From Vitis vinifera (Eukaryota > Streptophyta > Magnoliopsida > Vitales > Vitaceae), in assembly GCF_030704535.1 (NCBI RefSeq), contig NC_081808.1, positions 21,021,501 through 21,085,500 on the forward strand: a stretch of 64,000 nt of DNA, given 5' to 3'. The number at the start of each line of letters is the position of its first letter. Positions within the stretch are counted from its first letter, which is position 1. A program made the position numbers and the translations under genes. Shown here piece by piece: positions 19,801 to 31,982 of this stretch. Below the pieces are notes generated by a model. It saw only the letters and a program-made list of their open reading frames with translations. It did not search any database and was not told the origin of the DNA.

Positions 19801-21442
19801 AGGCCCGACTCTTTCAAGAATTCTCTCTATGAAATTCTAAAATTGAGAGAACTTCCAACTTGGAGCCAGTTGACCCATTTATAGCCAAAAACCATTACTG
19901 GAATGTATTTTACACCTTTCCTAATGCATTTGAATATAAAAAACCAAATCTTGAAGCTGAAATATGAAAATCATAGCTCCCAAAATCCTTTTGCTCAGAA
20001 ATGGTCAAAGTGCCACCACTTGGTGCAATCCAAGTGCTTGGTGCTCTGCAAAATTCCCAAAAGAGTAGTCCAGCATGTAAGTGCTACCTAGTAGTGCATG
20101 TAAAACGCCTGGCACTTTTTCCAGAGAGAGTACCTACTGGAAAGTGCTACTCCCAGTCACAGAAAGTGCCTGGCACTTTTCCATGTGCAATCTCAGCTCA
20201 AAAACAATTCCAAAATAAAGCTGAATTTCCACGCAACTTTCCAACCTTTTGGTGGATTGTTTTGCACACTGTTCCCATCCTTTGAGCATCAAGTCGATAC
20301 CAATTTTTCTGTCTTTGGATTTCCTCTTGAGGAACTTCCATGTATGAAGTGTGTTAAAAACCAAGCATACCCGATCTTCAGTTTTCACTGGGCATTGTCC
20401 ACCAACCTTGAATTCTTGATGATGTCTTCTTTAGTGATTGGTCATGAAACTCAAGATGATATGATACAAAAGATACAAACTTAAAAGAAAAACCAACTGC
20501 CAACACTAATATACATTTACACAGAGTTCTTGTTGAGTTATGTGGCTTGTGATTTTGATTCTTAGCTATTAGGATAAATGATCATTCTTTTAGTCCCTTG
20601 AAGTTTCTACTTAACTGTCTACCTTTTTGCAGCTATCTTTCCTAGAATCAATATAAGAGACCCATACAAACGACTTGGTATCAGCAGGGAGGCTTCTGAA
20701 GAAGAGATCCAAGCTGCAAGGAACTTCCTGGTACAGAAATATGCTGGGCACCAGCCAAGTCTGGATGCAATTGAATCTGCCCATGACAAGATAATCATGC
20801 AGAAATTTTATGAAAGGAAGAACCCAAAAATTGACTTAAAGAAAAAGGTTAGGGAAGTAACTCAGTCCCGTGTCATGCAGGCTATCACAAGCAGGTTCCG
20901 AACTCCATCAAAAAATTTCATTATAAAAACATCCATTGCATTTGTAGTACTTGGGGTTCTTACTGTTCTCTTTCCTACGGAAGAAGGGCCGACCCTTCAG
21001 GTAGCCATTTCCCTGATCGCCACCATGTATTTGATATATGATCGGCTGAAGAGCAAAATGAGAGCTTTCTTTTATGGGTATGTGTTGTTATATCCATTTC
21101 ATTATTAAATAATTCCTTTTTATTCCTATTCCCCACACACTCGCAGAATTCTCCAAAATTTAGTGAATCTTCAAATTAAACAGGTTGTCGTTGACACCTG
21201 CATTGGTTTTCCCCACTGAAATAAAGTGAAAATTTCTTAATTGTTACATCAGCAGATTGTTCTTAAATAATGAAGTTGTTGCTATGTTCAGGGCTGGAGC
21301 TTTTATCATCTCATGGCTATTGGGAACATTCTTGATGGTGTCTGTGGTTCCACCTATACTCAAAGGTCCAAGGAGTTTGGAAGTTTCAACTTCACTGATA
21401 ACCTATGTGCTTCTCTGGGTCACTTCTACATACCTAAAATAG
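13888..21442 (+). CDS. Chloroplast J-like DUF3353 (CPP1-like) membrane protein, 4 exons
   Basis: Exons 13888-14039, 14157-14227, 20633-21077 and 21292-21442 join in phase to 272 residues. Residues 1 to about 60 are basic and Ser-rich, without an acidic stretch, as expected for a plastid transit peptide. Residues 83-145 ([19 protein letters not shown]...) form a J-domain-like fold; the usual HPD is replaced by GHQPS. Four hydrophobic spans follow at about 171-189, 196-211, 225-244 and 256-270. This is the layout of the DUF3353 family, whose member CPP1 acts as a chaperone for protochlorophyllide oxidoreductase in the chloroplast. The best Arabidopsis match in my memory is the At3g51140-type protein, whose own function is less clear. 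Exons 1 and 2 are short and were found by phase and context, so they are less certain than exons 3 and 4. Intron 2 is 6.4 kb and contains transposon DNA. Confidence 0.85.
15117..15132. repeat. Target-site duplication, left copy
   Basis: GCCTTTTTGGAACCCT, 16 bp, matches 17118-17133 (GCCTTTATGGAACCCT) with a single mismatch. The two copies directly flank the LINE body and its poly-A tail, as expected from target-primed reverse transcription. Confidence 0.85.
15133..17117 (+). mobile_element. 5'-truncated, decayed L1-type LINE
   Basis: Conceptual reading on the + strand shows a degraded non-LTR reverse transcriptase: [37 protein letters not shown], then [10 protein letters not shown] and [17 protein letters not shown] near 15860-15974. 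A zf-RVT-like tail follows near 16290-16700 ([18 protein letters not shown]). Many stops and frameshifts interrupt the frame, and the endonuclease and ORF1 are absent. The element ends with A17 at 17101-17117 and is flanked by a 16-bp target duplication. It lies in sense orientation inside intron 2 of the DUF3353 gene. About 2 kb remains of an original 6 kb or so. Confidence 0.88.
17118..17133. repeat. Target-site duplication, right copy
   Basis: GCCTTTATGGAACCCT follows the LINE poly-A tail immediately and pairs with 15117-15132. Confidence 0.85.
19300..20504 (-). mobile_element. Possible solo LTR (fossil)
   Basis: On the - strand the stretch would start TGTTGGCAGTTGG near 20504 and end ...CA near 19300. 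A TATAAA-like box lies around 19878-19884, placing a U3-like part of about 620 bp before it. Several AAGTGC/GGCACTT words recur between 20000 and 20180. No internal coding region or second LTR is present. No clean target duplication was found, so the boundaries and the call are tentative. Confidence 0.35.
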
Positions 21443-22544
21443 TGCCAGTTTCCTCTTTGAGACCCCAGTTTTGGAGTGATTAACAGGTATTCTTGGTCTG
21501 TGAGACAGTAACCAGAAGAGCAAAAAATAACTTAGGTTTCTTCCATAAGATTCTAGTGGCCTATATTCTGTTTCTGGACAGCTGATCTTTCGAAATGATT
21601 CATTTATACATGTTGTTCCTTAATTGCTGTATTTTTTTTTCCTTTCTACTGTTCTAGCATTTTTTTTTTTGAATATTTGCAAATATTGGAAATGAATTGT
21701 GACAAAAAGATTAGCTGTAAATTGGGGGAAAAAGGAAATCAGCTTCAGAGCCATGTCTACTTCCAATGCATATTAAGACCAAGACAATAGATGTGTAGGG
21801 GTGGATTGAGTGGTTACGTGAGATTTGTAATGTAGCATGTTAATCACCTGAGGTGAGAGGTGTCCTGGCAATCGGGTGGCTGAGGACTGTGCTTTTGATA
21901 GTCTTCACACTTCTGGGCCTTAGGCCTTTGGAGGGGGAATTGTGGAACCCTGTCCACAAAGGTTCACACCACGCCTTTTGGTTCCCATGACGTGCAAGTG
22001 TGCAAGTGGATGCCTCCTCAAAATTCCTCTGTTAGTGACAAAGGAGAATACAAACAAAATTTCCTGATATTTTGGGCCAAAGCCCCATCACTGTCTATGA
22101 ACCAGACGCAAACTTGAGGTGGTGAGCGCACGGTCGTTTCACGGTGACATTCGAGTTTCCTGTTCCGGGTGTCACCTTTTCTCATTCTTCTTCCATTAAT
22201 TAATGGCAGGAAAAACCATCAATCATGCATGGTAAAAGAAAATAAAGAAAATGATAACAATCATATAACCCGAGTGGCGATCAGATCAAATTTTTTATTA
22301 GAAAAAAATAGAGGGAAAAGTACAATATTAACTGGATGTGGACGAAGTATCCTGGTTAATGATCTTTTTGGTACCTAATACTCTCAGGGGCGAATGCTCA
22401 ACAGGCCTTTGGCCAGATGCTTGACTGGAAGGGAAAGCAACATAAGTCCCTGTGTTTCCTTTTTTTTTTCTTTGTTTTTTCCTTTAAATGCAATTTGCCC
22501 TTCTTTAAGATGTTGAGCATATATATTATCAAAATGATGCTTTT
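21443..22544. other. Intergenic region between DUF3353 gene and copia element
   Basis: The left few hundred bases should be the 3' UTR of the DUF3353 gene. No other gene, RNA or complete repeat is recognised. Confidence 0.5.
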
Positions 22545-22898
22545 GTTGTAAAATAAGGACAAATACAATGCAAATCAAAGTAGTAGAGATGAAATATATC
22601 TTACTTTGATATATAATAGGGAAGAAGAAATCAGATAAGAGAGTTGGGAAAGTTGAGAGAATGAAAAACAGAGAGAATGAGAGGAAGATTATTTCTTTCT
22701 TTTCTCGGGATGTATATTACAGGAGACGGGAAGCCATTTTATAGGCTTTCCAAATGGCTTCCATTAATATCCCCATTAATGAATATTAATGAAACTCATA
22801 AATAACATTAATGGCTTCCATTAATGAGTATTAATGGAAGTCATAAATAATACTTAATTAACATTAATGTGGTGGCATTCATTACTACAATTATAACA
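22545..22898 (-). repeat. Copia 3' LTR
   Basis: Direct repeat of 27713-28066, about 96-97% identical. In element orientation it starts TGTTATAATTG next to the polypurine tract. Confidence 0.9.
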
Positions 22899-25800
22899 CT
22901 CCCCCTTGGATGTCCACCACATTGAAAGAATATGCCTCATTAAAACCTTGTTAGTAAAAAATCCTATAAAAAAAACCTAGTGAAGGAAAAAGAGTACAAT
23001 ATTATTTTCTTGGTATATTAGGACTGTCTCGTTAAAAACCTTGCCAGTAAAACCCAGTAGGACAAAACCTGGACGAAGGAAAAAATAGTACAGTACACTA
23101 ACACCATTTTACAAGCATACTCCCCCTCATGTCGATATCCTTGAGTTGACGCATTCCAATCCCGTGTATTAACTTCTTGAATGTTGAGGTTGACAATGAT
23201 TTTGTGAATAAATCTGCTAGATTATCATTTGAGTGTATTTGTTGCACATCAATTTCAATACTCTTCTGGAGTTCATGTGTATAAAAGAATTTTGGTGAAA
23301 TGTGTTTAGTTCTATCTCCTTTAATATAATCCCCTGTTATTTGTGTAATGCATGCAACATTATCTTCAAATAATATTGTCGGGTCACCTTTGATAGAGGA
23401 GAGTCCACATGATTTCCGAATATGCTGGATCATAGATCTTAGCCATATACATTCACGACTTGCTTCATGAATTGCTAATATTTCTGAATGATTTGATGAT
23501 GTGGCCACCATTGTTTGTTTGATAGATCTCCATGAAATAACAGTATTATTGCAATTAAACACATACCCTGTTTGTGACCTACCTTTATGTGGATCTGAAA
23601 GATATACTGCATCTGCATATCCAAGCAATTGTTGTGAGTAAAATAAACCCATATCAGTAGTTCCGCGAAGATAACGAAATATATGTTTGATACCATTCCA
23701 ATGTCTTTGAGTTGAAGCGGAACTGTATCTTGCTAATAAATTGACAGAAAAAGCAATGTCTGGACATGTACAATTGGCAAGATACATAAGTGCACCAATA
23801 GCACTAAGATATGGTACTTCAGGACCAAGTAACTCTTCATCCTTTTCGCAATGACGAAATGAGTCATTTTTCATATCAAGTGATCGGACAACCATTGGAG
23901 AACTTAAATGATGCGTTTTATCCATATAAAAACGCTTCAAAACTTTCTTAATGTATGTTGATTGATGTACTAAAACTCCATTTGGAAAATGCTTGATCTG
24001 CAGACCGAGACAAAATTTTGTTTTTCCAAGAATTCATCTCAAATTCCTTTTTTAAGTAATTTGTTGTTCTTGTGAGCTCTTCAAGAGTTCCAACAAGATT
24101 TAAGTCATCAACATATATTGCAATAATTGCAAATCTGGTTTCTGATTTCTTAATGAAGATGCATGGGCATATAGGGTTATTAACATACCTTTCTTTTAGC
24201 AAGTATTCGCTAAGGCGATTGTACCACATGCGTCCAGATTGCTTTAATCCATATAAGGATCGTTGTAACTTGATTGAGTACATGCCACAAGGCTTTGTAT
24301 TATTTGCTTCAGGCAATTTAAATCCTTCAGGGATTTTCATGTATATATCATTATCCATGGATCCGTATAAATATGTTGTAATAACATCCATGAGATGCAT
24401 ATCCAATCCTTTTGAGACTGTCAAACTAATTAAGAAACGAAATGTGATTGCGTCCATGATGGGAGAATATGTTTCCTCGTAGTCAATACCAGGTCTCTGC
24501 TAGAAGCCTTGTGCTACTAATTGCACTTTATATCTTATGATCTCATTATTCTCATTGCGCTTTCGTACAAATACTCATTTGTACCTAACAGGTTTTACAT
24601 CTTCAGGTGTTTGGACTACAGGTCCAAAACTTCTCGTTTTGTTAATGAGTTTAACTTTGCCTGTATAGCTTCTTTCCATTTTGGCAAATCATTTCTATGT
24701 TGACATTCTTCCATATTTCGTGGTTCGGGATCTTCATCATTTCTTATGACTTCATAGGCCACTTGGAAAGAAAAAATATTGTTAATAACAATATTATTTT
24801 GATCCCAATTTTCTCCTGTGTGTACATAACTTACTGAGATCTCATAATTTTCAGGTACCTGTGCCTCTTCAGGGGCTTCTTATTCAATATGTGCCTATTT
24901 AGGGGCTTTTTGCATTATTTGTGTCTCTTCTAGGGCTATAGATTTATCAATTTTAAACTAATCAATCATTTTGATAGTCTCTTCTAGAGTGCCAAGTTTT
25001 TCTTGGGTTTTCCTCTTCCGAGGAGTTACATCCTTTGAACCGACAGGTCTACCACGCTTCAGGTGTATCTTAGATTCATTTGTTAATTATCCTACAGGGA
25101 CATCAATCCGTGTTGGAGTATTTGCAGTCGGGACATGTGACTTTGTCACTTTCTTTGTATCAATGAATGCATCTGGTAATTGATTTGCAAGATTTTGCAA
25201 ATGAATGATCCTTTGAACGTCTAGTTCACATTGATTTGTACAAGGATCAAGATGGGTCATAGTAAATGCCTTCCAACTAATTTCTCGTTATTCTTCAGGA
25301 ATCGACTTTTCTCTCCCTAATGACGGGAAAACACTCTCATTAAAATGACAATCTGCAAAGCGGGCTATAAAAACATCGCCTGTCAAAGGTTCAAGATATC
25401 TTATGATAGATGGAGAATCAAAATCTACATAAATCCCAAGTCTTCATTGGGGACCCATTTTAGTGCGTTGTGTAGGTGCAATTGGTACATATACTGCACA
25501 ACCAAAGATTCGTAAGTGAGAGATATTTGGTTGTTTTCCAAGCACAAGTTGTGAAGGAGAGTATTCATGGCAAGTTGTAGGTCGAATACGGACTAAAGCT
25601 GCAGCATGCATAATAGCATGTCCCCAGGCAGAAGTAGGTAATTTGGTTTTCATTAGTAATGGTCGAGCTATTAATTAGAGACGTTTGATGAAGGATTCTG
25701 CTAAACCATTTTGGGTATGAGTATGAGCAACAGGATGCTCAATATTTATCCCTACTGACATGCAATAGTCAATGAATGTTTGAGAAATAAATTCACCAGT

Positions 25801-27712
25801 ATTATCAAGACGTATTGTCTTAATTGAATAATCTAGAAATTGTGCTCGTAATCTAATTATTTGTGCAAGGAGTCTAGCAAAGGCAACGTTACGTGTAGAA
25901 AGGAGACAAACATGTGACCACCTAGTAGAAGCATCTATTAAGATCATAAAATAACGGAATGGTCTACATGGTGGATGGATAGATCCACATATGTCCCCAT
26001 GTATTCTTTCTAAAAAGACTGGTGACTCAGATATGACTTTAGTAAAAGATGGTTTGATTATCAATTTACCTTGTGAGCAGGCAACACATGAGTATTCATT
26101 GGGCGAAAGAATCTTCTGGTTCTTTAGTGGATGCCCATGTGAGTGTTCGATTATTCGACGCATCATTGAAGACCCTAGGTGACCTAGCCTGTCATGCCAA
26201 GGGATAAAAACTTTTGGGTCGTTGAACTTCTGGTTCACGACAACATATGATTCAATAGGCTTTATAGTTGTATGATACAACCCAGAGGAGAAAGCCGGGA
26301 GTTTTTCTATTATAAACTTTTGGCCAGATATAGTGGAAGTAATGTAAAGATATTCTACATTATTTTCATTCATAGTTTCAATATGATATCCATTTCTACG
26401 GATATCTTTAAAACTGAGCAAATTTCTTCTAGATTTGCTAGAATATAAAGCGTCATTTATATGGAATCTAGTTCCATTTGGCAATGTTATGTTTGCTCTT
26501 CCAGAGCCTTCAACTAAGTTTGTAGTACCAGATATGGTACTTATATTAGCTTTTATTAATGTCAATTCGAGGAAATATCTTTTATCTCGAAGAATTGTGT
26601 GTGTGGTCACACAGTTTATGAGACATACATCATCCTCATTCATTTTGAGACCAAATAACACATGGATTTCAGATATAACAAAAAAAACAAGGCATAATGT
26701 AAATAATAAAGTAAATCAGACGTAAATATAAGACATAATAATATATTATTTCATATATAAAGTAACATCAATCAATGTTAATTTTCTCATTATTTATCAA
26801 ATGGTCTGTTTTTTCATTGGGACCTCCAAAGAAATCAATGTCATAGTAGGTTAGATCCAATCCATCACCATCGGTAAAGTTCATCTCTATCTCTTTTCCT
26901 TTTGCTTTTATTGATGCTTGGTAAAGGTCAACCAAATGTTTGGACGTACGACAGGTACGTGACCAATGCCCCTTCATACCACATCTATAACAATTATTCT
27001 CATGGTTCTTAGGAGGTTTATCTTGTAAATGCTTTCCATTTTCTTGTTTTGCCTCAATATTGTTCCATTTCGTATTGTTCCACTTCTGGTGGTGCAATGA
27101 GACTTTCATTTTATGAGAATTATTATTATAAGAACCATGGTATTGGGGATTTCTTCCACGACCACAACCACGTTCTCATCCACGTCCACGAGTTTGGGAC
27201 GATATTGCATTCACTTCAGGGAATGATTCAAATCTAGTTGGATGAGACTGGTGATTTTTCATCAGAAACTTTTTTTTTTTTTTTTAAACCTTCATAGAGA
27301 TGATGATGAAGGAAAATTAGTGTTTTTGTGCGATCTTGCAGGGATGCTTGATTTCATTCTTTGATCATAGCTCCAAGATTATTGCATCAAGATGTATTCA
27401 ACATCAAGGATCGAAGATAGAGAGTTCTTTCTCGAAATGTCCAATGCCACAAATTTGAGTTTTGTGAGATTTGATATTATCAAATAATTTCAAATATATG
27501 ACAAAACAATATTATTAGAATCAATTATAAAAACTTGATAGCATTGGTATAACTTTGATTATAAACAAAATCAAATAATTTGTTTATAACTTTTAACAAT
27601 ATGTAACAAAACAAATCAACAATAATATAAATATGCAAAATTTTATTCTATATAAATAACTTCAAGTTTAAGATACGGGAATTACCTTCAGAGCAATTCG
27701 TGCTGATAACGA

Positions 27713-28066
27713 GTTGTAAAATAAGGACAAATACAATGCAAATCAAAGTAGTAGAGATGAAATATATTTTACTTTGATATATAATAAGGAAGAATAAATC
27801 AGATAAGAGAGTTGGGAAAGTTGAGAGAATGAAAAATAGAGAGAATGAGAGGAAGATAAGTTCTTTCTTTTCTCGGGATATATATTACAGGAGACAGGAA
27901 GCCATTTTATAGGTTTTCCAAATGGCTTCCATTAATATCCCCATTAATGAATATTAATGAAACTCATAAATAACATTGATAGCTTCCATTAATGAGTATT
28001 AATGGAAGTCATAAATAATACTTAATTAACATTAATGTAGTGGCATTCATTACTACAATTATAACA
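27713..28066 (-). repeat. Copia 5' LTR
   Basis: Direct repeat of 22545-22898. In element orientation it starts TGTTATAATTG and is followed by the primer-binding-site candidate. Confidence 0.9.
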
Positions 28067-29208
28067 ACTTTTAATTTTTAGTTTTTAAAATGGCTTTTGT
28101 CCAAAAATGATAATGGGATGTAAATGTATACTTATAATTAAAGTTTTGACAATTAAAACAGAATTTCTAAATATGTTTAGAACCAGTTTGACACTTATCA
28201 AAGATAATCTATTTTTTTGAGTTAATTTCATTCATTTATCTCGAGGTGTTAACAAAACATATTTAGAATTCGTTTGATAATGATTTTAGAAAGAGTTTAT
28301 AATCTTTTTAATATTTTGAAAAATTTTATTATTCAAATATTAAAATAAGGGAGTGAAATTAGCTCTATTTACTTTTTGAAATAGTATAAAATCTCATACC
28401 TCATCCGAAAATAGATTTTTATTCTATATTTCCCCAACATGATTTATATGCACTTTTCAAACATCACGCAAAAATAGATTTTATTCCACACTGTTGATTT
28501 GTATTTTGAAGAAGCATCAACTCCTAAATGTTGACATATCATAATTTATTTTTTCTTTTATAAAAAATATTTTTAAAATATAATTCCCAAATATAAGATT
28601 TAATTAAAAAATATTTGTCACAACTTTTACAATGGTACTATGTGGTTTGTAGCGATTAAATATCCACAAATTTTAAAATTAATAAATGAAAAAATACTTT
28701 TTATTATATCGAGGTAGAAATTTGACTGACAAGAAGATGCCATGCAAAGATACCATTAAGTTCTTGGGGATAGAATAAACATATGATTTTTTTTAAAGTA
28801 TATTTATAGGAATTTTTTTTTTCACTTATTTTATTTTCAGGTTATGATGATACCCAGTTATTTTAAACTTAGTAAAAATTGCCAAAATTATTTTACCCAG
28901 GAAAATTTCTGATGTAACAAAACTTCCAGTTATGCCGGGGCATTAGAAGCTACCACATGGGCCTCCAATTCAAACTCAAAATTTACATGTACTTTTTTTC
29001 ATTACGTTGCCGGTTTCCCAAGAATTCGAATTTTTCTGGTATTGCACATTGAACAAAAGGCAGCCATTAATTCCCAAACCATCGTAATCCACGGAGTAGA
29101 GCCACGTCTGCATCATGCCAAATCAGAAAGTTATCACCCACCCGGCACTGGCTCATTGGCCAATGCATCACAGCCCCAAACGAGATATCTATGGGTGGAG
29201 AGTAGGAG
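28067..29208. other. AT-rich intergenic DNA and aldolase promoter
   Basis: 28067-28900 is AT-rich with two similar TTAGAA-C-AGTTTGA / TTAGAATTCGTTTGA segments, probably decayed MITE DNA. 28920-29208 is less AT-rich and acts as the aldolase promoter, with GGCCAAT near 29157 and a GATATC-containing segment near 29184. Confidence 0.5.
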
Positions 29209-29215
29209 TATAAAA
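29209..29215 (+). promoter_or_regulatory. TATA box of the aldolase gene
   Basis: TATAAAA lies 105 bp before the ATG at 29314. A CCAAT-type sequence is about 50 bp further upstream. This is a classic strong plant promoter layout, as expected for a highly expressed photosynthesis gene. Confidence 0.7.
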
Positions 29216-29313
29216 CGCAGTGCAGAGGGAAATGAGAGTGTTAAAAGAGAGGAGGCAGAAGAGGGTGTTCCTGGGGAAGAGAGAAAAAGATAAGAAGATA
29301 ACAAGAGTAGGCC

Positions 29314-31090
29314 ATGGCATCTGCCTCTCTTCTCAAGTCATCTCCGGTTCTCGACAAGTCGGAGTGGGTGAAGGGCCAGTCACTTCGCCAACCCTCCGTT
29401 TCCGTGGTCCGCTGCAACCCTGTTGCTCCCTCAGTGCTAACCATTCGAGCTGGCTCATACGCTGATGAGCTTGTCAAAACCGCGGTACGTCTCCCATCAC
29501 TGTATGTGGATTGTTAAATTCACATCTTAATTCTTATGGCATAACCATATCGTATTTATATATATGGATTTGAGAATAATTTAGACAAGGACTGTGAGAA
29601 AACTAAAAATGTATAAATACATACATTTGTGATATACAATTATTTGTTAACTGGGGCGGGTGAGTGTAGAAAACTATTGCCTCTCCTGGGCGTGGAATCT
29701 TGGCGATGGATGAGTCAAATGCTACCTGCGGGAAGCGTCTGGCATCAATTGGGCTAGAGAACACGGAGGCCAACCGCCAGGCTTACAGAACACTCCTGGT
29801 CACGGCACCTGGGCTTGGCAACTACATCTCAGGAGCTATCCTCTTCGAGGAGACACTCTACCAATCCACCACTGACGGGAAGAAGATGGTTGATGTGCTT
29901 GTTGAGCAGAAAATTGTGCCTGGTATTAAGGTTGACAAGGTAAGTGAACAAAGTCCAGTTACATATAGTTGATTTGATCTTAGTGAGAATGGAAAGCAGT
30001 GAGAGGTGAATAATAACGATGATTAATTTACAGGGTTTAGTTCCTCTGGTCGGTTCAAACGACGAGTCTTGGTGCCAGGGTCTAGATGGCCTCGCCTCCC
30101 GCTCTGCTGCTTACTATCAGCAGGGTGCTCGTTTCGCAAAATGGTACAAATCCCTTCTTCGGTTGCTTTCCACTATGATGCATACTCATGCTCCTTGTAC
30201 CATTCATTCAGATTTGCTCTTGCTTTCTTTGACGATGACAGGCGCACGGTTGTGAGCATTCCCAACGGCCCATCTGCCCTTGCTGTGAAGGAAGCAGCCT
30301 GGGGTCTGGCTCGCTATGCTGCCATCTCTCAGGTAATTTTTAGCAAGATGTAGAGTAGTACATATAATCTCCTTTTTCATCCTTTGATGATTTATAAATT
30401 GTGAAACATCGGTGTTGGATTATGTAGGACAATGGATTGGTGCCAATCGTGGAGCCGGAGATTCTGCTTGATGGGGAACATGGGATCGACAGGACCTTTG
30501 AAGTGGCCCAGAAGGTATGGGCTGAGGTTTTCTTCTACCTTGCTGAGAACAATGTCATGTTTGAAGGTATCCTTCTCAAGCCCAGCATGGTTACTCCTGG
30601 GGCCGAGTGCAAGGACAAAGCCACACCTGAACAGGTTGCCCAATACACCCTCAAGCTCCTCAGCCGAAGAATCCCCCCAGCTGTCCCTGGAATCATGGTA
30701 TGCGTCCATCCGGAGAAAATCAATCAATCAATTATTCTCTCTCTCTCTCTCTCCCTCGTACACTCAACGACTAACTCAAATATCTAAGTCGTTAATCTTT
30801 TGATTGAGCAGTTTTTATCTGGTGGGCAATCTGAGGTGGAAGCTACCCTCAACCTGAATGCAATGAACCAAGCTCCTAACCCATGGCACGTGTCCTTCTC
30901 ATACGCAAGAGCCCTTCAGAACACTTGCTTGAAGACGTGGGGAGGAAGGCCTGAGAACGTGAAGGAGGCTCAAGATACTCTTCTTCTCAGGGCAAAGGCC
31001 AACTCTCTTGCTCAGCTTGGCAAGTATACCGGTGAGGGAGAGTCTGAGGAGTCCAAGCAAGGAATGTTCGTGAAGGGTTATGTCTACTAA
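29314..31090 (+). CDS. FBA: Plastid class I fructose-bisphosphate aldolase (6 exons)
   Basis: Catalyses reversible cleavage of fructose 1,6-bisphosphate (and sedoheptulose 1,7-bisphosphate) in the Calvin cycle, in the chloroplast stroma. Exons 29314-29484, 29670-29939, 30034-30143, 30242-30332, 30428-30697 and 30812-31090 give 396 residues, matching plastid isoforms of about 395-400. Residues 1 to about 46 form a Ser/Val-rich transit peptide. The mature part starts near [12 protein letters not shown]. Class I hallmarks are [32 protein letters not shown] and the Schiff-base lysine K265 in [12 protein letters not shown]. The C-terminus ends VKGYVY, with the tyrosine end typical of class I enzymes. 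No defect is seen. The gene is tail to tail with the S28 peptidase. Confidence 0.97.
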
Positions 31091-31223
31091 GCCATTCAAT
31101 CTATTGCATGGATGAACCAGATAGTGGTTAAGATGCAGGGATGTGGGCAGAGGCCTTTCTCCGTTTTATGCTTAATAGCCAATGGGGACTATTTTTGTTC
31201 ATAGCATGTACTTACCAAATTCT

Positions 31224-31229
31224 AATAAA
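31224..31229 (+). terminator. Polyadenylation signal of the aldolase gene
   Basis: AATAAA occurs 134 bp after the stop codon, following a U-rich 3' UTR. It is the only canonical hexamer close to the gene end. Confidence 0.6.
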
Positions 31230-31982
31230 TTTCTTGCCAGTGAGATTACTATATATAAAGCCTATAATCTATTGCCATTTCAAAACTAACAGCCAGTGCA
31301 GGTAGCTGGAATCATTAGAAAGAAAAAAAAAATGTAAAAAACACAATCTATAAATTTACATTGATCCTCTAAACTGCACATGGACATCATTCCTAGATTC
31401 CCAGAACCTCAACCCTTATCATAACCAACAGCTCAACAATCCAACTTTCACATTTTCATGATTTTCTTGCAACAAAGCTTCCATCTTCCAAACATCCTCT
31501 TCCAGACAGTACTTATTTAACTAGGAAAGGCATTCAGCAAACAGTCCATGCATATGACTTGATTTGTCTTTTCATGATGGATGAGTATTTGAATACTTGA
31601 AAGCATTCCTCTCTAAGTTTACCAGTCTTTCAAAGTTCTCTCTCAAGTGCCTCTGCTATCATTCATAATTCAATGATAAATTACAAATAGTGTCTGAACA
31701 TATAGACTATCTCCAAATAAGTGAAATAACACAGCACTTGGAACTGTTTTCTGTCATGTAATAGGATTACAACCATGATGGGATAATGGGAAGTATAAAC
31801 AAGATATTGATAAATAATAGATATTATTTTCTGTTCATACTGGTCTTACATACATAAGAAGATTGATACGGCACTCATCTTTCATAAGTGAGCAATTACA
31901 CATCTGTTGAGAAGGTAATACAGGAGATCAAGGTTAGTCAAAGAAAAAGCTGTCACATACATGTACCTCTGCCATAAATCTA
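31230..31982. other. Convergent intergenic region
   Basis: This gap holds the end of the aldolase 3' UTR and that of the oppositely transcribed S28 peptidase gene. No other feature is recognised. Confidence 0.5.

Larger units (their letters stand above)
14228..20632 (+). other. 6.4-kb intron 2 of the DUF3353 gene
   Basis: A GT-AG intron that joins DDPT from exon 2 to [12 protein letters not shown] of exon 3. It holds a 5'-truncated LINE (15133-17117) and an LTR-like stretch (about 19300-20504). It also holds 17.1-19.3 kb of AT-rich DNA with no recognisable gene. Nearly a third of its length is the LINE, so the intron has grown by insertion. Confidence 0.75.
22545..28066 (-). mobile_element. 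Ty1-copia LTR retrotransposon fossil, reverse orientation
   Basis: A copia-type element with two LTRs of about 354 bp at 22545-22898 and 27713-28066. Reading on the - strand, the recognisable order is gag zinc knuckle (CYRCGMKGHWSRTC, about 27000-26960), GAG-pre-integrase (WHDRLGHLGSSMMRRI), integrase core, reverse transcriptase and RNase H. Integrase before reverse transcriptase is diagnostic of Ty1-copia. A purine-rich tract lies against the 3' LTR at about 22899-22909 and a primer-binding-site candidate against the 5' LTR at about 27697-27712. CTTTT occurs directly outside both ends and may be the target duplication. The coding region is broken in several places. About 12 differences between the LTRs (about 3.4%) suggest insertion roughly 1-3 million years ago, assuming usual plant rates. 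Confidence 0.92.
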
